From contig JAJRRC010000050.1 in NCBI GenBank assembly GCA_024279865.1, positions 1 through 50,796 on the forward strand: a stretch of DNA of 50,796 nucleotides, written 5' to 3'. Of the stretch, positions 43,308-50,796 are shown one piece after another (positions within the stretch are counted from its first letter, which is position 1; each line of letters opens with the position of its first letter). The position numbers and the translations under genes were made by a program. The DNA comes from Planctomycetota bacterium. Lineage in GTDB: Bacteria > Planctomycetota > Phycisphaerae > Phycisphaerales > Phycisphaeraceae. The notes beneath the pieces are model-generated. The model was not told where the DNA came from, did not search any database, and saw only the letters and a program-made list of their open reading frames with translations.

Positions 43308-45050
43308 ATGCCACATGCCTTGCAAAATATCGAATCCGGAATGCGAAAGCGATGGCAATTTGACCATCAAGACCCAAACACACAATCCATGTCTCTGATG
43401 GATCGACTGCTGCACAATCGCGGACTTGATGATCCCCAGACCGCCTCGCTGTTCCTCAACCCCAAACTTTCACAACTACACGACCCCGTCGATATCCCCA
43501 ACCTCGACCGCGCAGCCAAACGAATCAAACAAGCTATCCACGATCAACAACCCATCGTCATCTACGGTGACTATGACGTCGACGGAATCACCGCCAGCGC
43601 CATCCTCTGGCATATGCTCACGCTAGCCGGGGCATGCGTTCGAACCTACACCCCCCACCGCATCGAAGAAGGTTACGGCCTCAACAACGAGGCCATCGAA
43701 ACACTCTGCCAAGCAAACCCCCTCATCATCAGCGTCGACTGCGGAATCACCGCCATCGAACCGGCCGCCATCGCCAAAGCCCAAGGTGTCGACCTCATCA
43801 TCACCGATCACCATGAAATGGACCCCGATGATTTACCCGATGCCTATGCACTGGTCCACCCCCGCTTACCCGGCAGCACCTATCCCTTTGGCGACCTTTG
43901 CGGCGCAGGCGTGGCATTCAAATTAGCCTGGCAATTCGCCAAGGTTCATTGTGGTTCTGAACGCCTCCCCAATGTATACAAAGATTTGATGGTCCAACTG
44001 GTGAGCCTCGCGGCATTGGGCACAGTGGCGGACATGGTTCCGTTGGTCGATGAAAATCGCATCATCACCACATTTGGTCTGCATGGGATTAAGCACACAA
44101 AAATGCTTGGGCTCAATGCGTTGATTGATGCGTCGAAGTTGCGTGACGAAAAAATTGATGCCATGCACGTGGGATTTTGCCTCGGGCCACGTCTTAATGC
44201 CGCGGGGCGAATGGGACACGCCAAGGATGCTGTCCGTCTGCTCACCGAAGCTGACAGAGATCAAGCAATCGACATCGCCCAATTTCTAACCCGTGAAAAC
44301 GAAGCCCGTCGCCGAACCGAACGTGAAATCACCCAATTGGCGACCGAGCAGGTCACCGAAAACGGATACGACCACCCCGATTCCCGCATGATTGTGGTGG
44401 CGGGAGAAGACTGGCATCCGGGCGTGGTGGGGATCGTGGCTTCACGACTCGTCGAAGCGTTTAGTCGGCCGGCCATTGTCATGAATATCGACGGCGACGA
44501 AGTGCACGGATCCGCCCGCAGTGTCGAAGGCATTAACATCCATGAAGCACTCACCCATTGCAAAGACCACCTGCTTACCTTCGGTGGTCATGCCATGGCT
44601 GCGGGCCTGCGATTACGCATCGACCAACTTGATGCCTTTCGCCAAACACTCTGCGAATTTATCAATGAACGGCTCGCTGAAGAAGACCTTTCGCCCATGG
44701 TCAAAATCGAAGCAACGTGTTCCATGGCAGAATTATCACTGGACCAAGTACGCCAAATCGAACGCATGGCCCCCTTTGGCCAAAACAATCCCACCCCTGT
44801 CTTGTGTATCCGACAAGTCACCATCGCCCGCCCACCGATGCGAATGGGACAAGCCGGCAAACACCTGCGAATCCCTCTGCAACAAGGGGCCTGTCAACGC
44901 ACGGCCGTGGCTTTTAGCATGGGAGACTTGGCGGACCAACTCCCCGCAGGCGCGGTAGTCGACATTGCTTTCAAACCCAAAACCAATACTTGGCAAGGAC
45001 GCACGAGCGTGGACCTCATGATCGAAGATATTAAAATCTCAAGCTCATAG
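43308..45050 (+). CDS. recJ: Single-stranded-DNA-specific exonuclease RecJ
   Basis: ATG 43308 chosen (580 aa); the frame is open upstream. DHH-family motifs: IVIYGDYDVDGITASAI (motif I), SVDCGI (II), IITDHHEMD (III, the DHH), VHPRLP, GAGVAFKLAW, LAALGTVADMVPLVDENR, and the DHHA1 part SARSVEGINIHEAL and FGGHAMAAGLRL. It degrades single-stranded DNA 5'-3' in recombination and mismatch repair. Confidence 0.95.
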   Translation: MPHALQNIESGMRKRWQFDHQDPNTQSMSLMDRLLHNRGLDDPQTASLFLNPKLSQLHDPVDIPNLDRAAKRIKQAIHDQQPIVIYGDYDVDGITASAILWHMLTLAGACVRTYTPHRIEEGYGLNNEAIETLCQANPLIISVDCGITAIEPAAIAKAQGVDLIITDHHEMDPDDLPDAYALVHPRLPGSTYPFGDLCGAGVAFKLAWQFAKVHCGSERLPNVYKDLMVQLVSLAALGTVADMVPLVDENRIITTFGLHGIKHTKMLGLNALIDASKLRDEKIDAMHVGFCLGPRLNAAGRMGHAKDAVRLLTEADRDQAIDIAQFLTRENEARRRTEREITQLATEQVTENGYDHPDSRMIVVAGEDWHPGVVGIVASRLVEAFSRPAIVMNIDGDEVHGSARSVEGINIHEALTHCKDHLLTFGGHAMAAGLRLRIDQLDAFRQTLCEFINERLAEEDLSPMVKIEATCSMAELSLDQVRQIERMAPFGQNNPTPVLCIRQVTIARPPMRMGQAGKHLRIPLQQGACQRTAVAFSMGDLADQLPAGAVVDIAFKPKTNTWQGRTSVDLMIEDIKISSS

Positions 45051-45151
45051 ACCTCACCCCACAGCGACCCCGTAAGACCTGAAAATTAAAATCAAACCAG
45101 CCTTACAAGACCCCTCCGTTTTCTCTTACTCATCACTGATCAATTTTCAAA

Positions 45152-46486
45152 ATGACTGACATCCTTCAAAACGTCAAAAACCTTTACGAGCAGCAACCCT
45201 ATCCGCTGCCTCCAGCCCATCTCAATGAATTCGTAGAGGGCAAACTTTTCCCTGCCGGCTCGCCAACCGATTATTTTCATCTGTATTGGCCTGATCAACC
45301 TTACCGTGAAAACCTCGACATCCTCCTCGCTGGATGCGGAACAACCCAGCCCGCGGAATTTGCCATCAGCAATCCCAACGCCAAAATCGTCGGCATTGAT
45401 CTCAGTCAAAACAGTTTAGACCACGCCAAACGCCTGCTTGACCAACACGGCTGCACCAATGTGACCCTCCACTGCCTGCCCATCGAACAACTCGACCAAC
45501 TTGATCAAACCTTTGACCTCATCGCAACCTCAGGCGTTTTGCATCACATGGAAAACCCCGCAGCAGGCCTCGCTTCACTAAACAATGGCCTCAAGCCCAA
45601 CGGCCGCCTGTTCTGCATGGTCTATGCGACCTATGGCAGACTCGGCGTTTATATGTGGCAAGACTACTGCAAAAAACTAGGCATCGGACTTGAAAATCAA
45701 GATTTTGATGACCTGCGAGCCGTCCTCAACCATTGCCCCATAGACCACCCGTTTGTCCCACTGGCCAAACGGTCAACCGATCTGCAATCCAATTCGGGCA
45801 TTGCTGACCTATTGCTACATCCGCAAGACCGATCCTACACCGTGCCTGAATTGTTCGACTGGATCGAAGGGGCAGGCATGACCTTTGACCGATGGTTCTT
45901 GCAAGCCACCTATTTGCCACAATGTTCGATCCTGTCCCAAACACCCCATGCAGACAAACTCGCAGCCTTGCCGTTGCGTGAACAATACGAAGCTGTCGAA
46001 CTATTCCGAGGCAACCTACACAAACACACCTTCATCGCTTCCCCCCCCGGAAGCGCCCCCGGAAGCGCCCCCGGAAGTACCCCCGGAAGTACCCCCGGAA
46101 GTACCCCCGGAAGTACCCCCGGTCGCTCCCTTGAAAACGCCTCCAGCAATCTCCCCCCTAAAACCTCTCGCGGTCAAACAACACCTCGAATCCATTTCCG
46201 GGGGGAAAACTGGAAACAATACAAACCCATTCGCTTTCGAGGCATTGGAGCAAACACCGACAACCTCCCTGCTGGCAAACTCGTCAGGCTCCAACAGGCA
46301 GCCCACGAATTTCCCATGCTCACCCCTTATCTAGATGATCAGACCATCGGCATGTATCAGGCCATCGACCAGAACAAAACCCTAGGCCAAATTGCCAAGG
46401 ACCACCCGCAAACCAAAGCCTTCTTCAAAATGCTCTGGGATTTTGACCAAGTATTCTTCAAAGTAGAGACAACCCATGCCAAATAA
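45152..46486 (+). CDS. Class I SAM-dependent methyltransferase interrupted by a repeat array
   Basis: 444 residues. SAM-binding motif LDILLAGCGTTQPAEFA (about 52-68), IVGIDLSQNSLDHAKRLL, and FDLIATSGVLHHMENPAAGL (motif IV/post). The catalytic domain ends near residue 290. A Pro-Gly-Ser tract from the DNA array 46039-46124 follows, then a second GC unit at 46195-46209. The C-terminal 75 residues (FPMLTPYLDDQTIGMYQAID) appear to be a separate helical piece that normally continues the protein. The first residues (QQPYPLPP) are like those of methyltransferases acting on peptides or lipids. The substrate is unknown. It overlaps the next gene by 11 nt. Confidence 0.82.
   Translation: MTDILQNVKNLYEQQPYPLPPAHLNEFVEGKLFPAGSPTDYFHLYWPDQPYRENLDILLAGCGTTQPAEFAISNPNAKIVGIDLSQNSLDHAKRLLDQHGCTNVTLHCLPIEQLDQLDQTFDLIATSGVLHHMENPAAGLASLNNGLKPNGRLFCMVYATYGRLGVYMWQDYCKKLGIGLENQDFDDLRAVLNHCPIDHPFVPLAKRSTDLQSNSGIADLLLHPQDRSYTVPELFDWIEGAGMTFDRWFLQATYLPQCSILSQTPHADKLAALPLREQYEAVELFRGNLHKHTFIASPPGSAPGSAPGSTPGSTPGSTPGSTPGRSLENASSNLPPKTSRGQTTPRIHFRGENWKQYKPIRFRGIGANTDNLPAGKLVRLQQAAHEFPMLTPYLDDQTIGMYQAIDQNKTLGQIAKDHPQTKAFFKMLWDFDQVFFKVETTHAK
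46039..46124 (+). repeat. 12-nt CCCCCGGAAGTA array in the methyltransferase gene
   Basis: Eight C, GGAAGCG, CCCCCGGAAGCG, then four or more CCCCCGGAAGTA units. It encodes (APGS/TPGS) repeats. The unit differs at only two positions between halves (GCG or GTA), suggesting recent tandem duplication. Confidence 0.92.
46195..46209 (+). repeat. Single inverted unit in the methyltransferase gene
   Basis: TTTCCGGGGGGAAAA, the inverted form of the array 70 nt upstream. It encodes HFRGENW. With a single unit, chance is possible. Confidence 0.5.
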
Positions 46487-48308
46487 AAACCCACACGCCA
46501 AAACAACCTACTGCTGGCTACTGGCAACCTTGCTCCTACTGCTCACACCACTGACCCACGCACACACCCTCCAGTCAGGCGACCTCACCGCCACCTGCGA
46601 TCCCCAACAAGGTATCACCCAACTCAAACGCAACGGCCAAATCCTTCTCACCGGATCAACCACCGCCGTCTTCGGCCACCAATTTACACTCACCCGAAAT
46701 GTCCCAGACCGAGACTGGAACTGGCCTGCCAATAAAGATACCTGCCACTTCGCGCCCTCCGTCGGACGACTCATCGCACGGCTAGGCAATCGCTCCAAAC
46801 ACACCACCGAAGTTTTAACCGCACAAACAGACCGCTACACCATCCGCCATACCTACCACAACGGCATCACCCTGATTTTTGACCACCAACTACAAAACGC
46901 AGACATGACACTCAAAATCACCCTCGAAAATAACACCCAAGACCTCTTCCAACTTCACGATTGGCTCGCTCTGGATCTGCACTTTGACAACAAACCCAAA
47001 ATTACCCAGAAAATGTCCAGCTACTACCCCGCGGCCGAAGTCTATAGCCCCGTCACCGCCCTCTGGGACAACCAACAAGGCATCGGAATCAACTGGATCA
47101 AACACGACTTCCGACCCGTCGAAATCCGACTCCACCCCCGCCCCCGGAATAACCCCCGGAAGCTTTCCCCACAGAATACCTCCAGCAAACAAAACCCCTC
47201 AAAGTACCAATACCACCTTAAAACATGGATGAAAAATGCCCCCGTCGAAGCAGGCGGACGGGCCAGCCATACCATGGTCCTACGCACCGGCTCCACCGAC
47301 TGGAAAAAACTCCTGCTCCCTTATAAAAAATGGTTCAACCAATACCTCGGCCCCGTCCAATACAACCCCGACTTCCGAGTTAAAGTCGCAACCTTCTGCT
47401 CCAACTCCTCACTCATCACCCCCACCAATTCCCAAGGCATGCGCCAAGGACTCGACCGCCAAGGCTGGCAAGCCTTCCTCAATAAACGCCTCGGTCACCT
47501 ACAGACATACAACGTCGGACACACCCTCATCTGGGGCGCTACCGGAGCCAGCTCCCGAGGCGTCAACTATCGGCCCGAATTCGATGTCTTCCCACCCGTC
47601 ATGACCCAAGGCATGCCCCAACTCCGTGACTTCTTCACACAACTGGGCCATAAAAAATTCGGATTCTTCGCCCGGCCCAACACACTGGCCTACCGAAAAT
47701 CATGGAGCAAAGACGCAGATGTCGAATTCCACGCAGTCGACCCCCAGCACGCCCGCATGGCAGACACACGATTCAAAAAACTCATCGACCAAGGAGCCAC
47801 CGCCTTCTATCTAGACACCTATGGCTCCGCCACCGGATGCACCCCAGGCAGCGCACGAGCAACCGTCTTCTACCTCAAACGATTGAGAGAATTGGCCGGC
47901 CCTGAAAAATTGATCGTCACAGAGCATGGCTTTGATGGCTACCACATTTTCGCGGCCATCTGGCCTGTGGGAAAAGATAAGTTAGGCAAAAAACCTTTGG
48001 GAGCATTCGCACGTTGGCTCACCCTAGGCAGCGTCGAAATTTGTCGAGTCCACAACATTCAGGGTGCCCAGCGTACTTGGGTCCAAGGCGGAATCCCCAT
48101 TCTCAACGACGTTTCGATTAATGCCGCTTTGATGCAAATGCAGAAGCAATACGTCAATCCCGACGGCTCGAGCCGTGTGCGAAAAGATTGCCTCCCTCCG
48201 CTCAATGTGGCAACTTCACCGCTCGCACCCGCACACCCCACCCCCCAAGCACCTCAGCCTCCCCTCCCAACGCCCCCTTCTTCCCCTTCCACCTTGTTTC
48301 GCCGTTAG
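46476..48308 (+). CDS. Secreted glycosidase-like protein (predicted beta-sandwich plus TIM barrel)
   Basis: 610 residues with a signal peptide (WLLATLLLLLTPLTHA). The N-terminal 250 residues are beta-rich (GDLTATCDPQQGITQLKRNG). From about residue 290 a barrel-like domain includes YNVGHTLIWGATGASSRG, FGFFARPNTLAYRKSW, FYLDTYGSATGC and LIVTEHGFDGYHIFA. The Asp of YLDTYG and Glu of TEHG sit where retaining glycosidases of clan GH-D or related families have catalytic acids, but I cannot assign a family. The C-terminus is a Pro/Ser tail (APAHPTPQAPQPPLPTPPSS). A repeat array (47132-47170) interrupts the beta-rich part. Confidence 0.65.
   Translation: MPNKNPHAKTTYCWLLATLLLLLTPLTHAHTLQSGDLTATCDPQQGITQLKRNGQILLTGSTTAVFGHQFTLTRNVPDRDWNWPANKDTCHFAPSVGRLIARLGNRSKHTTEVLTAQTDRYTIRHTYHNGITLIFDHQLQNADMTLKITLENNTQDLFQLHDWLALDLHFDNKPKITQKMSSYYPAAEVYSPVTALWDNQQGIGINWIKHDFRPVEIRLHPRPRNNPRKLSPQNTSSKQNPSKYQYHLKTWMKNAPVEAGGRASHTMVLRTGSTDWKKLLLPYKKWFNQYLGPVQYNPDFRVKVATFCSNSSLITPTNSQGMRQGLDRQGWQAFLNKRLGHLQTYNVGHTLIWGATGASSRGVNYRPEFDVFPPVMTQGMPQLRDFFTQLGHKKFGFFARPNTLAYRKSWSKDADVEFHAVDPQHARMADTRFKKLIDQGATAFYLDTYGSATGCTPGSARATVFYLKRLRELAGPEKLIVTEHGFDGYHIFAAIWPVGKDKLGKKPLGAFARWLTLGSVEICRVHNIQGAQRTWVQGGIPILNDVSINAALMQMQKQYVNPDGSSRVRKDCLPPLNVATSPLAPAHPTPQAPQPPLPTPPSSPSTLFRR
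47132..47170 (+). repeat. CCCCCGGAA array in the glycosidase-like gene
   Basis: CCACCCCCGCCCCCGGAATAA then CCCCCGGAAGCTTTCCCC, encoding HPRPRNNPRKLSP. Two full units only. Confidence 0.75.
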
Positions 48309-48415
48309 TCTCAGGGCTGGCAGCCGCCTTTTTGGGTTCTTTTATTTTTGAAACGGGGAACTTGCCAAACGAAAAAGAGCCAGTACAATATTTCGTCTGG
48401 TGAAAACCGATGATT

Positions 48416-48490
48416 GGTCCCTTCGTCTAGCCTGGTCTAGGACATCAGGTTTTCATCCTGAAAACACGGGTTCAAATCCCGTAGGGATCA
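48416..48490 (+). tRNA. tRNA-Glu (anticodon UUC)
   Basis: Acceptor GGTCCCT pairs with AGGGATC (one G-T) before discriminator A. Anticodon arm TCAGG-TTTTCAT-CCTGA gives UUC. T arm ACGGG-TTCAAAT-CCCGT. CCA is not encoded. Its 3' half is overlapped by the integrase gene on the other strand and is the probable attachment site of the island. Confidence 0.97.
48453..48490. other. Probable attachment site (att) in the 3' half of tRNA-Glu
   Basis: The integrase frame on the minus strand runs into the tRNA and stops at 48453, its last residues (IPTGFEPVF) being the antisense of the tRNA T arm. This is the usual junction left by tyrosine-recombinase elements that integrate in a tRNA 3' end and rebuild it. 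The matching direct repeat should lie beyond the right end of the window. Confidence 0.6.
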
Positions 48491-49754
48491 TTCTATTAAA
48501 ACCGCTCTGGCAGCTTGTCAGAGCGGTTTTTTTGTGCACTTCAAGGGGTTTAACAGCGTTTCCCCCATTTTCGCATAGGCCAGTTTGGGACACGTCAGCC
48601 CCCTTTTTGACTATTGGTTCAGTCCCTATACCGGTCCCACTTTCAGTCCCATACGGTCCCGCTAAAATCTGATCAGCAAATCTCGGCAAGAGGCCAATCA
48701 CTTTTTCAGACACCAAGGCTTTCGTGTGGTCGTAATGCTCGGTCTGTGTGGGCGTTTTATGATTCATGAAATGCTGAACTTCTTTGTGCGACACCCCCGT
48801 CTCAAATGCCCATGTGCAGGCTGTATGTCGCAATGAATGAAAGACCAGCACCTTGCCATTAGCACGAACCTCTGGGATACCAGCCTTGGCCATATCGCTT
48901 CGCAAAAAGTCGATATTCCATCGGGGTAATAGATTCTCAAAAATCCGAGCCTTGGGATCGTAATCCTTTCCACGTAGCTTCTGCAAAACGCCAAGTAAAT
49001 CTTTGTGAATGAGCTTGTGGTTCTCAGAAGCATTTTTCTCAATGCTCGCTGGAACGACAAAGATCGGCTTGGATGCGTCCATATGAGCATGACACCATTG
49101 AAGCTTGTAGAGTACCCCACGCCGGAAACTGGTCAATGCAGCAGCGAGGTAAAGAACCTGTCGCTCACCTGCAACGGCCAACAATCTCCCGAACTCCTCA
49201 ACCGTGAAGCAATCCCGCTCCACCTGCTTGCCACGCTTGGACACCTTCTTGACCTTCTCAAATGGCAGACTGGCCAAATAGTCGCCTTGATATAGCCACT
49301 TGGTGAAACCGACCACAGCATCCAGATAATCATTGCGCGTCTTGGGCCTGAGATCTTCTTCATTCTCCGCACGCCACGCAGTAAAATCTCCGGGCTTGAT
49401 GTCCTCGGTGTAGACCCACGCACATTCACAGATCAGCCGTTTATTGCGGTTCTTCAGGTCGCTCAGATATTGAGCATTGATGTTTTCTGATTCTTTTTCT
49501 TTGATGTACTGGCCCAAGAGATCGGCCAGCTTGAGAGGCGTAGCAGCTTCTTCAACTTCGAGCCCCGCAGCAATGCGTTCGAGACGCTCATAAATCCCAC
49601 GCCCTTTCTTCTCCGCCACCTGCTTATCAGAAACGCCCAGGGCAATCGGCTTCTCAGCCAGCATCTCAGGCAGCTTGTAGTAAAGTGTATAGTGCTTGTC
49701 CTGCCTGGACTTACCACTTCGCGTACGTCTGCGTTTTTTGATTCGCCACGCCAT
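48453..49754 (-). CDS. Tyrosine recombinase/integrase of a tRNA-Glu island
   Basis: 433 residues; AGGGG 6 nt before the ATG. N-terminal arm- and core-binding helices (KEKESENINAQYLSDLKNRN). The catalytic Arg I is in LTSFRRGVLYKLQW, the HxxR box in HSLRHTACTWAF, and the nucleophile Tyr in HKTPTQTEHYDHT. The last 15-20 residues overlap the tRNA and its terminator and are probably not part of the fold. It begins a strand-minus cluster with an excisionase-like HTH gene and a ribbon-helix-helix gene. Confidence 0.94.
   Translation of the reverse strand: MAWRIKKRRRTRSGKSRQDKHYTLYYKLPEMLAEKPIALGVSDKQVAEKKGRGIYERLERIAAGLEVEEAATPLKLADLLGQYIKEKESENINAQYLSDLKNRNKRLICECAWVYTEDIKPGDFTAWRAENEEDLRPKTRNDYLDAVVGFTKWLYQGDYLASLPFEKVKKVSKRGKQVERDCFTVEEFGRLLAVAGERQVLYLAAALTSFRRGVLYKLQWCHAHMDASKPIFVVPASIEKNASENHKLIHKDLLGVLQKLRGKDYDPKARIFENLLPRWNIDFLRSDMAKAGIPEVRANGKVLVFHSLRHTACTWAFETGVSHKEVQHFMNHKTPTQTEHYDHTKALVSEKVIGLLPRFADQILAGPYGTESGTGIGTEPIVKKGADVSQTGLCENGGNAVKPLEVHKKTALTSCQSGFNRMIPTGFEPVFSG
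48498..48533 (+). terminator. Rho-independent terminator of tRNA-Glu
   Basis: AAACCGCTCTG (48498-48508) pairs with CAGAGCGGTTT (48519-48529) around a 10-nt loop, with a run of seven T. The stem reads as a terminator on both strands. It lies within the last codons of the integrase frame. Confidence 0.9.
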
Positions 49755-49757
49755 TGC

Positions 49758-49958
49758 TTACCCCTGCCATTTCCGCATATAGAGCAGAACTTGCTCAGCA
49801 TCAAAACGCACCGTGCGAGCCGTGATGCGCATGGGCTGAGGCAGCCGCCCCATTTGAATCCAACGATAAATCGTTTTTCGAGTGACACCAAAAATTTCAG
49901 ACAAATTTTTGTATGTGAGTAACTTAAGATTTTTAAGCGTATCGCTTATCTGTGTCAT
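49758..49958 (-). CDS. AlpA/excisionase-like helix-turn-helix protein
   Basis: The frame is longer, but ATG 49958 has AGGG 7 nt upstream and follows the previous stop by 4 nt (66 aa). MerR/AlpA-type helix: LTYKNLSEIFGVTRKTIYRWIQMGRLPQPMRI, visible as LSEIFGVTRKTIYRWIQ. It ends 3 nt before the integrase start, so it is the likely directionality factor of the element. Confidence 0.85.
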   Translation of the reverse strand: MTQISDTLKNLKLLTYKNLSEIFGVTRKTIYRWIQMGRLPQPMRITARTVRFDAEQVLLYMRKWQG

Positions 49959-49962
49959 TTTT

Positions 49963-50268
49963 TTACCCTGTTTGAGGCACAGAATCATCTGTAATGGATT
50001 TTTTCGCTTCTTCGATATGCGTAACCATTCGATCAAGCTCTGCTTGATCTTTGGGAGTTTCACCATAAATAGCCATTGCAGCCCGCATCAGATGACGTAA
50101 CCAAGGCGTTTCAAGTCGCTTGGCAAACTTTTCACCTTCTGCCAAGCCATAGATCAAGGAGTTCTCAATCACTTCACTCCGAGTCATTCCAAGGCGTTTG
50201 CTCAGTTCATCCAGTCGCTCCACGATGACAGCATCGACCTTCGCAGTAATGTTTGCTTTTTGAACCAT
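49963..50268 (-). CDS. Ribbon-helix-helix DNA-binding protein
   Basis: 101 residues. The N-terminus (ITAKVDAVIVERLDELSKRLGMTRSEVIENSLIYGL) is a CopG/MetJ-type RHH fold, seen as VDAVIVERLDELSKRL and TRSEVIENSL. The C-terminal half is helical and unassigned. First gene of the three-gene operon; it may repress the operon or act as an antitoxin-like protein, although no toxin is adjacent. Confidence 0.82.
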   Translation of the reverse strand: MVQKANITAKVDAVIVERLDELSKRLGMTRSEVIENSLIYGLAEGEKFAKRLETPWLRHLMRAAMAIYGETPKDQAELDRMVTHIEEAKKSITDDSVPQTG

Positions 50269-50419
50269 AAACAAATAGTATTCAAATCGTACCGATACGT
50301 CAATGCAAAATGATGTCTTTTGAAAAAATTAGTTACAGCCATTGACTATGGCAAGCATGGCCGAACAAGGCTTAATCACAAAATACCTGTCCCGCACTCT
50401 CTCAAACAACAAAACAGGA

Positions 50420-50699
50420 TCATGTCGATACAGGTTTCACCTTTGCTACATTCTCAAATGCTGCATGATAATCCGTTGGACTTAATGTTGTGTCGTAAAG
50501 GCCAACACCTTCGCCTTCACGTTTATTAATACCGACATACACCAAGCTAGCATCTTCGTACCTTTTGAACTTATAGACCGCATCATTCATCAACGCACTG
50601 TTGAAAACTCCTAGACTGACAAGCAACTCAAAATCTTTCACGGTCAAGCCTGTGACTTTGCGGTAGCCCACGAATAGTGGATTCCAAACCGGGTTGATT
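50420..50699 (-). pseudogene. C-terminal fragment of an unidentified gene, cut by an IS3-type element
   Basis: The minus-strand frame reads NPLFVGYRKVTGL, then DFELLVSLGVFNSALMNDAV, YKFKRYEDASLVYVGI and GLYDTTLSPTDYHAAF, closing at 50420. It looks like genuine coding sequence of a larger protein. Upstream it continues in frame only through the 3' end of the transposase, so its original 5' part has been displaced. I do not recognise the family. Confidence 0.45.
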
Positions 50700-50796
50700 T
50701 TACGCCACTTGTTTTTCTTTGCAAGCCTGGGCGTGGTCGGCTGCATAATACGCTGCTTCATACTGATCTGGCGTCTTGTAACCCAATGTCTGATGA
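50700..50796 (-). CDS. C-terminus of an IS3-family transposase (partial)
   Basis: Reading the minus strand from 50795: HQTLGYKTPDQYEAAYYAAD then HAQACKEKQVA and TAA at 50702-50700. The H-x-x-L-G-Y-x-T-P motif is the C-terminal signature of IS3-family OrfB (DDE) transposases. The rest lies outside the window, and I could not place the terminal inverted repeat. Confidence 0.7.
   Translation of the reverse strand, partial: HQTLGYKTPDQYEAAYYAADHAQACKEKQVA

Overview
The window looks like a chromosomal segment of a planctomycete, most likely class Phycisphaerae. Pointers are a fused SecD-SecF protein in a tgt-yajC-secDF operon, prepilin-like proteins with a GFTLIELL leader and a DG-H motif, a very large PQQ-propeller/TPR secreted protein, a HEAT-repeat secreted protein, and an oleC-oleD pair. 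This is inferred from gene content; no rRNA is present. The last 2.3 kb is a mobile island.

Layout. 1-7773 (+): a polysaccharide-related block with a partial pilin-like gene, a GntR-type regulator, a prepilin, a secreted parallel beta-helix protein and a GH78-like rhamnosidase. 7818-12224 (+): the PQQ/TPR protein. 12507-15542 (-): greA, a lipoprotein and an SH3/Pro-Ala protein. 15647-16405 (+): an rsmJ-like rRNA methyltransferase. 16803-23684 (-): secDF, yajC, a frameshifted tgt, frr and pyrH. 23819-27872 (-): arsR-pstS-pstC-pstA-pstB, a phosphate-uptake operon headed by an ArsR regulator, with no phoU. 28363-31019 (+): CoA-disulfide-reductase/rhodanese and a secreted esterase. 31327-34653 (+): tRNA-Leu, yidD, oleC, oleD. 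34739-41555: cyclophilin, peroxiredoxin-like lipoprotein, STAS protein, rdgC, RNase P RNA (-), HEAT protein (-), DUF456 protein. 41761-48308: SpoIID-like lipoprotein (-), recJ, a methyltransferase and a secreted glycosidase-like protein. 48416-50796: tRNA-Glu with an integrase whose 3' end runs into the tRNA, two small DNA-binding proteins, an unidentified gene fragment and the 3' end of an IS3-type transposase.

The most striking feature is a family of short G/C-rich tandem arrays built from a core ACTTCCGGGGG (or CCCCCGGAAGT on the other strand), with 9- or 12-nt periods. I count about 17 sites. They lie in frame inside at least six genes (PQQ/TPR, SH3, ArsR, peroxiredoxin, methyltransferase, glycosidase), and they bracket both tRNA-Leu and RNase P RNA as perfect inverted repeats of 21 and 18 bp. 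Many copies fit the G-quadruplex pattern. At least three other dispersed intergenic repeat families occur; one forms a hairpin whose stem shows compensatory changes between copies. This layered repeat content, rather than any single gene, is the best candidate for something undescribed.
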